This document shows, in pieces, positions 17,990 to 27,404 of a DNA stretch of 64,000 nt. The number at the start of each line of letters is the position of its first letter. Position 1 is the stretch's first letter. Both the position numbers and the translations under genes were made by a program. This DNA is from Flexivirga aerilata. GTDB taxonomy: Bacteria > Actinomycetota > Actinomycetes > Actinomycetales > Dermatophilaceae. The DNA is taken from assembly GCF_013002715.1 (NCBI RefSeq), contig NZ_JABENB010000001.1, positions 744,001-808,000 on the forward strand, in the 5' to 3' direction. The notes under the pieces are model-generated. The model made no database searches. It saw nothing but the letters and a program-made list of their open reading frames with translations, and was not told where the DNA came from.

Positions 17990-18541
17990 CTACTCGCCCT
18001 CATGTCGTATGACGGGAGCCCCGACTGCGGCGAGAAAGTCCAGCGCCGACCGCGTCGACGCGAGCCGCCAGAGCAGCAGCGTGCGCTCGAAGTCGTCGGC
18101 CGGTGCGGCGTCGACCGCCTCCTCCAGGGCCCGCACCCGGTCCTCGAAGACCGCGCGCTGCCCGGCGAGCAACGGGCCGGGGTCGCTGCCGCGACGGTGC
18201 AGGAGCGCGAGCTTGAGCAGCAGGGCGTCCCGCACCTCCCGGGCGCGGTGCACCGGTTGCAGCAGCCACCGGTCGAGCGCCTCCCGGCCTGCGGGCGTGA
18301 TCTCCACGACGACCCGGCTCGGGCCGGGGCCGCCGGTCTCGACGCCGACCTCGCGCACCAGACCGGCCTCGCCGAGGCGCGCCAGCTCCCGGTAGATGAC
18401 CGGGCGCGGCAACCGCCATACGCGCCCGAGCTCGCCGCCCGCGGCGAAGAGGGCGGCGGCGGCGAAGCCGTGGGTCGGGCCCTCCGCGACGACTCCGAGC
18501 ACCGCAAAGGCCACCGGCCGCAACTCGACCTCACCCGTCAC
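17990..18541 (-). CDS. PadR-family regulator of the modA operon
   Basis: A 183-residue protein from GTG 18541. Residues 5-80 are the PadR winged helix (AVLGVVAEGPTHGFAAAALF, VIYRELARLGEAGLVRE), followed by a helical dimerisation domain rich in Arg and Leu. It is the first gene of the PadR-ModA-ModBC operon, so it probably regulates oxyanion uptake. A longer upstream reading (to 18808) has no protein character before the GTG. Confidence 0.8.
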   Translation of the reverse strand: MTGEVELRPVAFAVLGVVAEGPTHGFAAAALFAAGGELGRVWRLPRPVIYRELARLGEAGLVREVGVETGGPGPSRVVVEITPAGREALDRWLLQPVHRAREVRDALLLKLALLHRRGSDPGPLLAGQRAVFEDRVRALEEAVDAAPADDFERTLLLWRLASTRSALDFLAAVGAPVIRHEGE

Positions 18542-18845
18542 GCCATCGCACCCTAGTGCGGTCCGGCGAGGCGTGATCGCGCCGGTGCGGAGCGGCCGGC
18601 GCGGAGATCTGAAGGGAACTGAAGGGATATGAAAGGCCTCCGCGAAAATCTTGACACATGGCCTGCTAAATCGCGGCAATTTCGTTGCACCGCAGTACAC
18701 GATCCACCCAGGCGTGCGTGCAAAACTATGAAGGTGACCTCGACGAGCGCCCCCCATTTCCCTCGAAACTTCCGTCGACTCGGAAAGCCAGCCGCACGAC
18801 AGCGCCACCCACCGTGGGCGTCGGCACGACCTGGCCGTCGCCGCG

Positions 18846-19373
18846 TTGCAGACCTGGAGCGAGCACGGCTATTCGCACGTCTCCGTGCGCAACGTCGCGC
18901 GACGCACCCGCTTCTCGCACGGGATGGTGCACTACTACTTCAGCAGCAAGGACGCGCTCGTCGCCGAGTGTGTGCGGATGCTCTCCAGCAACCACACCTT
19001 CGCCGCCGCGGACCTGGAGGGGGCCCACGACCTCACCAGTTACTCCGAACGCCTGGCCGCCGCGATCGCGGGCAGCTTCCGGGAGAACCGGCAGATGCAC
19101 CGCATCCGTTACGACCTGCGCAACCAGAGCCAGTTCGACCCGGCGCTGCGATCGTACGCCGACGAGCTGGAGAAGATCCGCTTCGAGCGCAACGAACAGA
19201 TCGAGCGTCGCTACCGGGAGTTCGGCTGGACCTTCGACCCGCCGTTCTCGCTGCTGGCGGCCCAGATCGACGCGCTCATCGAGCGTGCGGTGCGCGAGGA
19301 CAGCTTCGGCGCCCTGGACGCCGCGGCCGACCTGCACCGCGACCTGCTGCAGATCCTGCCGAAGAACGACTGA
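18846..19373 (+). CDS. TetR-family regulator, N-terminus probably displaced by a frameshift
   Basis: From TTG 18846 the frame encodes a TetR DNA-binding domain (HVSVRNVARRTRFSHGMVHY, YFSSKDALVAECVR) and a helical ligand domain. The first helix lies upstream in the same frame (THRGRRHDLAVAALQTW, from about 18738), where no ATG, GTG or TTG is available. ATG 18728 (MKVTSTSAP) is one frame off and would join this frame if the six-C run at 18750-18755 lost one C. The true gene is therefore probably 18728-19373 with a frameshift in a homopolymer. Ligand and targets are unknown. Confidence 0.72.
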   Translation: MQTWSEHGYSHVSVRNVARRTRFSHGMVHYYFSSKDALVAECVRMLSSNHTFAAADLEGAHDLTSYSERLAAAIAGSFRENRQMHRIRYDLRNQSQFDPALRSYADELEKIRFERNEQIERRYREFGWTFDPPFSLLAAQIDALIERAVREDSFGALDAAADLHRDLLQILPKND

Positions 19374-19514
19374 CCCGCACCACCGACCGTGGCCCGGGAC
19401 GGACTCGTGGGGCGGCGAGTCCCTCCCGGTTGGCGGGCGGTGGGCGGCAGTAGTGGGCGGCGCCGGTGGGTGTCGACGGCCGGTGTCGACAGTGACTGTC
19501 GGCGGCCGGCGGTG

Positions 19515-22037
19515 CTAGACGCGAGAGGGCGCCTCGCCATACGTCGTGGTCCGCTCGCGCGCGGGCCGGCCGATGTCGCCGGCGATCTGCCGCAGCTGCG
19601 CCACCGTGAGCTCGGACCCGTGCTGTGACCCGGCCATCCGGGAGATCGTCTCCTCCATCAGCGTGCCGCCGAGGTCGTTGGCGCCGCCGCGCAACATCAT
19701 CTGGGTGCCGGCGACGCCGAGCTTGACCCAGCTGGTCTGGATGTTGCGGATCCGCCCGTGCAGCATCACCCGGGCGAGCGCGTGCACGGCCCGGTTGTCC
19801 CGCTTGGTGGGCCCGGGCCGGGCGGCGCCGGCGAGGTAGATCGGCGAGCTCTGGTGCACGAAGGGCAGCGGCACAAACTCGGTGAATCCGCCTGTGCGGT
19901 CTTGGATCTCGGCGATCAGCCGCAGGTGCCCGACCCAGTGGCGCGGCTGGTCGACGTGGCCGTACATCATCGTCGAGCTCGATCGGATGCCGACCTCGTG
20001 GGCGGTGCTGATCACCTCGACCCACGTCTTCGTCGGCAGCTTGCCCTTGGTGAGAATCCAGCGCACCTCGTCGTCGAGGATCTCGGCCGCGGTGCCGGGG
20101 ATGGTGTCGAGGCCGGCGTCCTTGAGCTCGATCAGCCAGTCCCGCACGGGTATGCCGCGGCGCGACGCGCCGTTGACGATCTCCATCGGGCTGAATGCGT
20201 GCACATGCAGCTGCGGCACGCGCGCCTTCACCGCGCGCACCAGGTCGGCATACCCGGTCGCCGGCAGCTCCGGGTCGATGCCGCCCTGCATGCACACCTC
20301 GGTGGCGCCCGCGGCGACGGCTTCCTCCGCGCGGTCGGCCACCTCGGTCATCGACAGGGTGAACGCGTCGGCGTCGCCCTTGCGCTGCGCGAACGCGCAG
20401 AAGCGGCAGCCGGTGTAGCAGATGTTGGTGAAGTTGATGTTGCGGTTGACGACATAGGTCACGTCGTCGCCGGCGGCCTCCTTGCGCAGCGAATCCGCAA
20501 GTGACACAAGGGCTTCCAGACCATCGCCGGCCGCGTGGGCGAGCGCCAGATAGTCGGCCTCCGACGCGCCGCCGGGGTCCTTCTCGACGGCCGCGAGCGC
20601 AGACTTCACGTCCGAGTCGAGCCTGGCCGGTCCGGCCACGGCAAGCACCTGCTCGCGCACCGTCTCCCAGTCGCCGAACGCACTGCCGAGGTCGCTGCGA
20701 GTCCGGGTGTTGCGGCCCTCGGTGTCGATCGAGGTCGCCAGGTCGGTGCGGCCGCTGGACTCCCACTCGGGGTCGGGCTCCTGCCACGGCAGTCCGGCCG
20801 GTATGGCGTCGGCCCGCGCCAGCCCGGTCTCCTCGTCGGTGAGCGCCGCCACGTGCGGGCGCACCCGCGGGTCGATCCAGGGTGCGCCGGCGAGGACGTA
20901 CTCCGGTTGCGCCGCGGAGCGCTCGGTGGGGGTGAAGCCGGCGGCGGCCGAGATCTCGGCGAGCGCGTCGAGGTTGGGCCACGGCCGCTCGGGGTTGACG
21001 TGGTCGGGGGTCAGCGGGGACACGCCGCCCCAGTCGTCGACGCCCGCCGCGAGCAGCGCGGCGCATTCGCCCGCGTCGACCAGGTTGGGCGGCGCCTGCA
21101 CCCGCATGGCGGGGCCGAGCACGAGCCGGGTGACCGCGATCGCGGCGCGGTATTCGTCGAGGCCGGCGTCGGGCGTGTACCGCATGGCGGTGTCGGGCTT
21201 GGCACGGAAGTTTTGCACGATCACTTCCTGCACGTGCCCAAATGCCTTGTGCGCCTTGCGGATCGCGAGGATCGAATCGGCCCGCTCGGCGCGCGTCTCG
21301 CCGATGCCGACGAGGATGCCGGTGGTGAACGGCACGGTGAGGCGGCCGGCGTCGGTGATGACCCGCAGCCGCACCTCGGGGTCCTTGTCGGGGCTGCCGT
21401 AGTGAGCCTCGCCCTTGTCGGTGAACAGGCGCGTCGAGGTGGTTTCGAGCATCATCCCCATCGACGCCGACACCGGCTTGAGGCGGCCGATCTCCTCCCA
21501 GCTGAGCACGCCGGGGTTGAGGTGCGGCAGCAGTCCGGTCTCCTCGAGCACCCGGATCGCCATGGCCCGCACGTAGTCCAGGGTCGAGTCGTAGCCGCGC
21601 TCGTCCAGCCACTGCGCGGCCTCCGGCCAGCGGTCCTCGGGCCGGTCGCCGAGGGTGAAGAGCGCCTCCTTGCAGCCGAGCTCGGCGCCGCGCCGCGCGA
21701 TCTCCAGCACCTCGTCGGGCTCGAGATAGGCGCCGTGACCGGCGGCGGCGAGCTTGCCGGGCACAGTGACGAACGTGCAGTAGTGGCACCGGTCCCGGCA
21801 CAGCCGGGTCAGCGGGATGAAGACCTTCTTGGAGTAGGTGACGACCCCGGGCCGGCCCGCGGCCTCGAGCCCGGCGTCGCGCACCCGCGCAGCGCTCGCG
21901 CACAGGTCGTCGAGGTCGGCACCGCGCGCGGCGAGCAGCGTCGCCGCCTCGTCGGTGTTGAGGGTCGCTCCGTCACGGGCTCGCCGCAGTGCACGGCGCA
22001 TGGCGGACTCGGTGGGCAGCACGTCGAGTGGTCGCAC
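19515..22037 (-). CDS. fbiC: FbiC, FO synthase (CofG/CofH fusion)
   Basis: An 840-residue bifunctional radical SAM enzyme making 7,8-didemethyl-8-hydroxy-5-deazariboflavin (FO), the chromophore of cofactor F420. The N-terminal CofG half has the cluster motif CRDRCHYC (residues about 80-87). The CofH half has CYTGCRFC (about 545-552). It joins tyrosine to 5-amino-6-ribitylaminouracil. Length and order match actinobacterial FbiC. The gene starts at GTG 22037 and is monocistronic. It implies that the organism makes F420. Confidence 0.95.
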   Translation of the reverse strand: MRPLDVLPTESAMRRALRRARDGATLNTDEAATLLAARGADLDDLCASAARVRDAGLEAAGRPGVVTYSKKVFIPLTRLCRDRCHYCTFVTVPGKLAAAGHGAYLEPDEVLEIARRGAELGCKEALFTLGDRPEDRWPEAAQWLDERGYDSTLDYVRAMAIRVLEETGLLPHLNPGVLSWEEIGRLKPVSASMGMMLETTSTRLFTDKGEAHYGSPDKDPEVRLRVITDAGRLTVPFTTGILVGIGETRAERADSILAIRKAHKAFGHVQEVIVQNFRAKPDTAMRYTPDAGLDEYRAAIAVTRLVLGPAMRVQAPPNLVDAGECAALLAAGVDDWGGVSPLTPDHVNPERPWPNLDALAEISAAAGFTPTERSAAQPEYVLAGAPWIDPRVRPHVAALTDEETGLARADAIPAGLPWQEPDPEWESSGRTDLATSIDTEGRNTRTRSDLGSAFGDWETVREQVLAVAGPARLDSDVKSALAAVEKDPGGASEADYLALAHAAGDGLEALVSLADSLRKEAAGDDVTYVVNRNINFTNICYTGCRFCAFAQRKGDADAFTLSMTEVADRAEEAVAAGATEVCMQGGIDPELPATGYADLVRAVKARVPQLHVHAFSPMEIVNGASRRGIPVRDWLIELKDAGLDTIPGTAAEILDDEVRWILTKGKLPTKTWVEVISTAHEVGIRSSSTMMYGHVDQPRHWVGHLRLIAEIQDRTGGFTEFVPLPFVHQSSPIYLAGAARPGPTKRDNRAVHALARVMLHGRIRNIQTSWVKLGVAGTQMMLRGGANDLGGTLMEETISRMAGSQHGSELTVAQLRQIAGDIGRPARERTTTYGEAPSRV

Positions 22038-22364
22038 CGGACAACCCTAAACAGGAAGGGACGCATCGCACAGAGCGGAGGTTGCTGAGACTTGGGCTGA
22101 GATCTGCCCGGGCCCAATTTCGGTCTCGGTCCCATAGCGACCCCGGCCGCCCCGCTCCTAAGGTTGCTGGTGTCGGACAAACCGGTCGGGGCCGGTGCAG
22201 ACCGGCAGGGCGCTCGAGGTGGCCACTGGGGGGTGGGCCACGCGGGATGCGGCGGACTCGGGGTTCGCACTGCACATCGTCGCGAGCGTCGGAGGGGGAT
22301 CGCTGGTGCGGTGTCCGTGGCACTTGGGGAGGTGCTTCGGGCGCCGCATCAGTTCGTCCGGGAG
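22038..22364. other. Gene-free stretch upstream of fbiC
   Basis: No reading frame here has convincing coding character. The fbiC promoter should lie in the right part. I see no clear hairpin terminator or repeat shared with the rest of the window. Confidence 0.5.
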
Positions 22365-23135
22365 TCAGTGGGCCCCCGTGATGCCACCGTCCACGGGCAA
22401 GTTGACCCCGTTGATGTATGACGCCTCAGTCCCGCACAAGAAGCTCACTGCGGCGGCAATGTCCTCCGGCCGGCCGAGTCGGCCCATCGGGTTGGGCGCG
22501 TAGTCACGGGTCACCTCCGGTTCGATGTCCTCCCAGGTCCGCCCTGCGTTCTCCGGCCGGTCGGCGAACATCGCCCGCAGGCTCGGCGTCAGGACCACGC
22601 CAGGGCTGACCATGTTGACGGTGACACCGGGCGCGGTCGCCGACCGGGCCAGGCTGATCGTCGCGTTCGCGAGCGCGGCCTTGGCCGCCGAGTAGTCGAT
22701 CATCGTCGGGATCGGCGTGCGGGTGGCCCGCGTGCCGAGGAAGATCACCCGCCCGAAACCTTCGGATCGCATGTGCGGCAACGCGATTCGCGCCAACTCG
22801 ACTGCACCGACCACGTTGCCGCGGTAGGCATCCAGCCAATCCTCCGGTCGTGCCGACTCGACGTCGTGCTCGGCGAACGGCCCGAGCGCATTGACCAGCA
22901 TGTCGACCGGGTGCGCCCGCAGCCAGTCACCCAGGACGTCGAGCCCCGCGCTGGTGGTCGCGTCGGCGGCGACGGCACCAACGGCGCCCAGCTCGCTGGC
23001 GGTGGCCGCGGCGCCTTCGGGATCACGTCCGTGCACGGTCACCGACACGCCATCGGTGATGAGGCGCTGTGCGATCGCGCGTCCGATGCCGGCCGTGCTC
23101 GCGGTGACCAGTGCGGTGCGCGGGGCTGCCGTCAT
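22365..23135 (-). CDS. SDR-family NAD(P)-dependent oxidoreductase
   Basis: A 256-residue classical short-chain dehydrogenase/reductase. The cofactor motif is TASTAGIGRAIA (TGxxxGxG type), followed by NALGPFAEHD (NAG-like), the catalytic YSAAK and a C-terminal YINGVNLPVDGG. It reduces or oxidises a small alcohol/ketone; the substrate cannot be deduced. It is monocistronic and divergent from the membrane-anchored small protein at 23282. Confidence 0.87.
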   Translation of the reverse strand: MTAAPRTALVTASTAGIGRAIAQRLITDGVSVTVHGRDPEGAAATASELGAVGAVAADATTSAGLDVLGDWLRAHPVDMLVNALGPFAEHDVESARPEDWLDAYRGNVVGAVELARIALPHMRSEGFGRVIFLGTRATRTPIPTMIDYSAAKAALANATISLARSATAPGVTVNMVSPGVVLTPSLRAMFADRPENAGRTWEDIEPEVTRDYAPNPMGRLGRPEDIAAAVSFLCGTEASYINGVNLPVDGGITGAH

Positions 23136-23281
23136 ACTCCGACCGTAGGGGGATGCCCCGACACTGCAGCGCCCACAGGATGCTGGGTATGACGCAGGCC
23201 GGCGCGGAACCCGCGAGGACTGAGCTCAATCGCTCGGCAACTAACCGCCGCTCGGCACCGCGAAGTCCCTATCGTTCGAAT

Positions 23282-23785
23282 ATGGGGACATTTGCAGCAC
23301 TGGTCAGCGCGGGGGCGTCAGTAGGGGCGCTCGTTGCCGCGATAGCAGCGGCGGTTGTCGCGCGACGCCTGTACGCCATCGAGGTCGGCCGAGACGTCGC
23401 CTCGGCCGAAGCTGCCCGACGCGAGGAGCCGAGCAAGGTGTGCGCCTGGGTGGCGACCTGGCTGGACGACGAGGGCCGGGATGATGGCATGGAACTCGTC
23501 AATGGCGCCAGCACACCTGTCTATGACGTGCTGGTGCACAGCACCTCGAAGACGGGCCGCGAAGAGCCGGTCTTGAGAATGAACGTTGTGCCACCGGGCC
23601 GCTACTTCGTCAGGCGCACCAACACGCAATACCACTGGGACTTCCCACGACCGGTTCGGCATCTCGTCGGCGAAATCCGGCCGATCATGAAGAAGCCTGA
23701 CTGGACGGTGACTGAGCTGACCTTCGCGGATGCAGCGGGTCGTCGTTGGCGACGTGACGAGCACGGCACGCTGCACGCGCACTAA
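23282..23785 (+). CDS. Hypothetical protein with N-terminal membrane anchor
   Basis: A 167-residue protein. Residues 3-28 form one hydrophobic segment (ALVSAGASVGALVAAIAAAV), followed by a short basic helix and a compact soluble domain with VNGASTPVYDVLVHS and VPPGRYFVRR. The soluble part looks like a beta-rich accessory domain of unknown role. I do not recognise the family. Its stop overlaps the convergent oxidoreductase stop by 4 nt. Confidence 0.6.
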   Translation: MGTFAALVSAGASVGALVAAIAAAVVARRLYAIEVGRDVASAEAARREEPSKVCAWVATWLDDEGRDDGMELVNGASTPVYDVLVHSTSKTGREEPVLRMNVVPPGRYFVRRTNTQYHWDFPRPVRHLVGEIRPIMKKPDWTVTELTFADAAGRRWRRDEHGTLHAH

Positions 23786-24987
23786 CCGGGCGGGATGAGG
23801 CCGCTCAGCTGGTCCTTGCCAAGTTCGCCCTTGCCGGACTTCTCGATCACCTCGCGCGCCTTCTCGACGCTGTCCCAGGTGTTCCAGAGCAGTACGCCGC
23901 GGACCGTGCCGTCGGCCAGGTAGTAGACGACCGCAGCGGTGTGCTCGCCATTCCAGTCCTCGACCGTGTCCATCGCGGACGACAGCTCGCCGATCGCCTC
24001 GTAACCGTTGTCGAACAGGTCCGACCAGAAGAACGGCGTGTGGTCGTAGGGCTGGTCGGCGCCGGCCATGTTCTCGCCGGCGACCTTGCCCATCGTCTCG
24101 GCGTTGTCGACGTGCTCGACCCGCCGCTGCCCGAGCAGCGGGTCGGGAAAGCTGGTGTCGTCGCCCGCGGCATACACGTCCGCGGCGCTGGTGCGCAGCC
24201 GGTCGTCGACCACGATGCCGCCCTCGACGGTGAGCCCGGAGTCCTGCGCGAGCTTGGTGCGCGGTTCGACGCCGATGCCGACGACCGCGGCGACGCCCTC
24301 GACCATCTTGCCGTCCTGGGTGCGCACCGCGACGGTGTCGCCGGTGACCTCACCGGACACGACCTTGGTGCCGGTCAGCAACTCGACGCCGTGGTCGCGG
24401 AAGTCCTTGGTCACCAGCTCGGCGATCGACGCGGGGAACATGTGCTGCTGCACGAGTTCGCCCTCGATGATCATCGTGACCTTGACGTCGTTCTGGGCCA
24501 GGGCGGAGGTGAGTTCGGCGCCGATGTAGCCGCCGCCGACCACGGTGACCGCCGACCCGGCCGTCGCCAGCTCCCGCAGCCGGCGGTAGTCGGCGACCGT
24601 GCGGTAGTAGACGATCCGGTCGGACTCGGGCAGGTCGAGGTGGCGCGGCTGCGCGCCGGTCGCGATCAGCAGCGTGCCGTAGCCGACCTTCGCGCCGCCG
24701 TCGATCTCCACCTCGTGCGCCTCGGTGTCGATCGCGGTGACCGGCAGGCTGGTGTGCAGCTCGGCACCCTTGCCGTCCATCAGCCAGATGTCGGCGAGCT
24801 TGGTCTGATCGCTCAGCCACAGGCCCTTCGACAGGTCGGGGCGGTAGACCGGCGGGTCGGGTTCGAGCCCGAGCACCAGCACCGAGCCCTCCGCGTCGCG
24901 CTCGCGGATCGCCTTCGCGGCCGACGCGCCGGCGACCCCGCCGCCCACGATCACGTAGTCGTACTTGCTTCCGTCCAGACTCGCCAT
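23782..24987 (-). CDS. FAD-dependent NAD(P)H oxidoreductase (ferredoxin-reductase type)
   Basis: A 401-residue pyridine nucleotide-disulfide oxidoreductase-like protein. The FAD motif is VIVGGGVAGASAA, the NAD motif VVGGGYIGAELTS, and the second FAD motif VYAAGDDTSF. The C-terminal domain (GYEAIGEL, AAVVYYLADGTVRGVLLWN) matches the reductase C-terminal domain of rubredoxin/ferredoxin reductases and apoptosis-inducing-factor-like proteins. It lacks the redox CxxxxC pair. ATG 24987 has a strong GAGGAG site. It probably passes electrons from NAD(P)H to a small redox protein that is not encoded next to it. Confidence 0.85.
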   Translation of the reverse strand: MASLDGSKYDYVIVGGGVAGASAAKAIRERDAEGSVLVLGLEPDPPVYRPDLSKGLWLSDQTKLADIWLMDGKGAELHTSLPVTAIDTEAHEVEIDGGAKVGYGTLLIATGAQPRHLDLPESDRIVYYRTVADYRRLRELATAGSAVTVVGGGYIGAELTSALAQNDVKVTMIIEGELVQQHMFPASIAELVTKDFRDHGVELLTGTKVVSGEVTGDTVAVRTQDGKMVEGVAAVVGIGVEPRTKLAQDSGLTVEGGIVVDDRLRTSAADVYAAGDDTSFPDPLLGQRRVEHVDNAETMGKVAGENMAGADQPYDHTPFFWSDLFDNGYEAIGELSSAMDTVEDWNGEHTAAVVYYLADGTVRGVLLWNTWDSVEKAREVIEKSGKGELGKDQLSGLIPPG

Positions 24988-25084
24988 CACCGCTCCTCGT
25001 GAGGTGGATGCTCGTGGATCTTCGTGGATGCTCCCGGCCCGATCGTATGACGGCAGGCCCGCCCGCGACTGGTCCGCGTTCGAT

Positions 25085-25180
25085 GGACTTGTCACGTGCT
25101 GTAGCACGTGACAAGTCCCACTCTGACGTGACAAGTCGCCCCTGACGTGACAAGCGGGCCGGCACGTGACAAGTCGCCCC
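25085..25180. repeat. CACGTGACAAGTC hairpin and direct half-repeats upstream of adh gene
   Basis: A perfect 16-bp inverted repeat, GGACTTGTCACGTGCT (25085-25100) and its complement (25103-25118) with a 2-nt loop, is followed by three degenerate direct copies of the right arm (GACGTGACAAGTC and variants) near 25125, 25144 and 25162. A close relative of the same hairpin lies after the alcohol dehydrogenase gene. The centre of each arm is the palindrome CACGTG. Confidence 0.8.
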
Positions 25181-25314
25181 AGCGCGGACGAGTCACGCCG
25201 TGAGGAGCGTCACTCCCGTCATACAAAGGGGTGAAAGTCAGGGTGAATGTCGTTGGCTACCAACGCGATCGGCTGATTTCACCAACGCTCCCGCCAGGAG
25301 TATTGTCTTTGGTT

Positions 25315-26364
25315 ATGCCAACCACAACACCCGCATTGTCCGTGCCTGCCGCTGGAAAGCCGTTCGGTGCGATCGAGCTGGAGCGCCGCGATCTGCGCGA
25401 CGACGACGTGCGCATCGACATCAAGTGGGCGGGCATCTGCCACTCCGACATCCACACCATCCGCGAGGAGTGGGGCCTGACCCCGTTCCCGCTCACGCCG
25501 GGTCACGAGATCGCCGGCATCGTCACCGAGGTCGGCCCCGCCGTCACCCGCCACAAGGTCGGCGACCGCGTCGGCATCGGCTGCATGGTCGACTCGTGCG
25601 GCGAGTGCGAGCAGTGCAAGAACGGCAACGAGCAATACTGCGAGAAGGGCGCCGTCTTCACCTACGCCAGTGAGGGGTATGACGGCGAACTCACCCAGGG
25701 CGGCTACGCCCAGGCGATCGTCGCCTCCGAGCGGTTCGTGCTGTCGATCCCGGAGGGCATCGAGCTCGACGAGGCGGCCCCGCTGCTCTGCGCCGGCATC
25801 ACCACCTACGCCCCGCTGAAGCGCTGGGGCGCCGACAAGGGCGCGAAGGTCGCGGTCGTCGGCATGGGCGGCCTCGGCCACCTGGGCGTGAAGATCGCCG
25901 CGGCGATGGGCGCCGAGGTCACCGTGCTCTCCCGCAGCACCGACAAGTCCGCCGACGCCAAGTCCTACGGCGCCGTCGACCACCTGTCGACCAAGGACGA
26001 GAAGACCTTCGACAAGCTCGCCGGCACCTTCGACCTGATCCTCAACACGGTGAGCGCCGACCTGCCGATGGAGGACTACCTGCGGCTGCTCAAGCCGTTC
26101 GGTGCGATGGTCAACGTCGGGCTGCCCACCAAGCCCTACTCGATCACGCCCGGGTCGCTCGTGCACGGCGACAAGGCGATTGCCGGCTCGCTGATCGGCG
26201 GCATCCCGGCCACCCAGGAGATGCTCGACTTCTGCGCGGAGCACGGCATCGGCGCGACCATCGAGCGGATCTCCGCCGACGAGGTCGACGACGCCTACGA
26301 CAAGGTCGTGGCCGGGGACGTGCGCTACCGCTACGTCATCGACACCGCGACGATCGGCAAGTAG
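25315..26364 (+). CDS. Zinc-dependent NAD(P) alcohol dehydrogenase (cinnamyl-type)
   Basis: A 349-residue medium-chain dehydrogenase. The catalytic zinc site is GICHSDIH plus GHEIAG; the structural zinc site is CGECEQCKNGNEQYC; the nucleotide site is VVGMGGLGHLGVK. It belongs to the cinnamyl alcohol dehydrogenase/AdhC/YahK subgroup, which reduces aldehydes with NADPH. ATG 25315 begins MPTTTPALS; an upstream in-frame extension is unlikely. AGGAG lies rather far upstream (about 14 nt). The gene is monocistronic and bracketed by two related long hairpins. Confidence 0.9.
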   Translation: MPTTTPALSVPAAGKPFGAIELERRDLRDDDVRIDIKWAGICHSDIHTIREEWGLTPFPLTPGHEIAGIVTEVGPAVTRHKVGDRVGIGCMVDSCGECEQCKNGNEQYCEKGAVFTYASEGYDGELTQGGYAQAIVASERFVLSIPEGIELDEAAPLLCAGITTYAPLKRWGADKGAKVAVVGMGGLGHLGVKIAAAMGAEVTVLSRSTDKSADAKSYGAVDHLSTKDEKTFDKLAGTFDLILNTVSADLPMEDYLRLLKPFGAMVNVGLPTKPYSITPGSLVHGDKAIAGSLIGGIPATQEMLDFCAEHGIGATIERISADEVDDAYDKVVAGDVRYRYVIDTATIGK

Positions 26365-26392
26365 CCCCGGCATACGCCGATCTGGTCCGCAC

Positions 26393-26437
26393 AAAGGGGA
26401 CTTGTCACGTGTTCCAGCACGTGACAAGTCCCCTTTT
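26393..26437. terminator. Strong bidirectional-type hairpin with T tail
   Basis: Inverted arms of 19 bp, AAAGGGGACTTGTCACGTG (26393-26411) and its complement (26418-26436), enclose TTCCAG and end in a TTTT run. It lies between the convergent alcohol dehydrogenase and uppP genes and should terminate both. It belongs to the same repeat family as the hairpin at 25085. Confidence 0.8.
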
Positions 26438-26467
26438 CGTGGCACAAGTCCACCCGGCCACCGCCGG

Positions 26468-27349
26468 TCAGGCGAAGCGGATGATGCTCGCGATCCCCGC
26501 GATCAGGCAGTAGACGACGAACGGCCACAGCGTGTGCGTGCGCACGAAGCGGGTCAGGAACTTCGTCGCCACGAACGCCGCGACGAACGCCACGAGCATG
26601 CCGACGATCACCTGGCCGTGTATGCCGGAGGCCTCCGGCCCGGCGAGCTCCGGCATCTTCAGCACGCCCGCCGCGAGGATCACCGGCGTGGCGAGCATCA
26701 GCGCAAACTTGGTCGCCTTCTCGTGACTGAAGCCGCGCAGCAGCCCGGTCGAGATGGTCACACCGGACCGCGAGATGCCGGGCATCAGCGCGAGGATCTG
26801 CGAGCTGCCGATGATCAGCGCGTCGCTCCACGGCATCGTCGACAGGTTGCGTTCGTGGTCCGCGCGACGCCGGTATGACGCCTCGCTCGCCCGCGTCAGC
26901 AGCTCCGCGATGGCGAGCACGCCGCCGTTGACGGTCAGGAAGATCGCGGCGACCAACGGCGTCGAAAACGCTGTGCGCAAAGGCTTTTCGAAGATCAGGC
27001 CGACGATGCCGACCGGGATGGTCGCGACAATCAGCAGCAGCGCGTAGCGCGACCGCGCGGTGTGCAGGTCGCGGCGGCGCACGATGTCGAGCAGGCCCTG
27101 GACGACCCGCAGCCAGTCACGCCAGAAGCAGACGATCAGCGCGAGCGCGGTCGCCACGTGCAGCGCGACGATGAACGCCAGGAACGGCGTGTGCCCCGAC
27201 TGTTGCTGCTGGGTGACCAGGTCCTTCCAGGACCCGCCGATCCAGGCCGGCACGAGGATCGAGTGGCCGAGGCTGGAGACCGGGAAGAGTTCGGTGACGC
27301 CCTGCAGGGCTCCGATGGTGACCGACTGGAGGTAGGAGAGATCGCTCAT
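26468..27349 (-). CDS. uppP: Undecaprenyl-diphosphatase UppP/BacA
   Basis: A 293-residue multispanning membrane protein. Both family signatures are present: LQGVTELFPVSSLGH near residue 15 and PGISRSGVTI near residue 180. It dephosphorylates undecaprenyl diphosphate at the membrane, recycling the lipid carrier for peptidoglycan synthesis, and confers bacitracin tolerance in other bacteria. About eight helices are predicted by eye. It is 55 nt upstream of the COG4705 membrane protein gene's end, on the same strand. Confidence 0.93.
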   Translation of the reverse strand: MSDLSYLQSVTIGALQGVTELFPVSSLGHSILVPAWIGGSWKDLVTQQQQSGHTPFLAFIVALHVATALALIVCFWRDWLRVVQGLLDIVRRRDLHTARSRYALLLIVATIPVGIVGLIFEKPLRTAFSTPLVAAIFLTVNGGVLAIAELLTRASEASYRRRADHERNLSTMPWSDALIIGSSQILALMPGISRSGVTISTGLLRGFSHEKATKFALMLATPVILAAGVLKMPELAGPEASGIHGQVIVGMLVAFVAAFVATKFLTRFVRTHTLWPFVVYCLIAGIASIIRFA

Positions 27350-27404
27350 CGGGGCCCCCGCAAAGCACCGGAGCGACGAAGGAGCGGAGGACTTTGTGGG
27401 GTGA

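Noticed and set aside
19276..21903. An 875-residue minus-strand frame overlapping fbiC
   Set aside because: Out of frame with fbiC, Arg/Gly-rich, no conserved motifs; FbiC is unambiguous.
22158..22349. Small minus-strand gene upstream of the SDR gene
   Set aside because: No ribosome site, Pro/His-rich shadow composition and no protein-like pattern.
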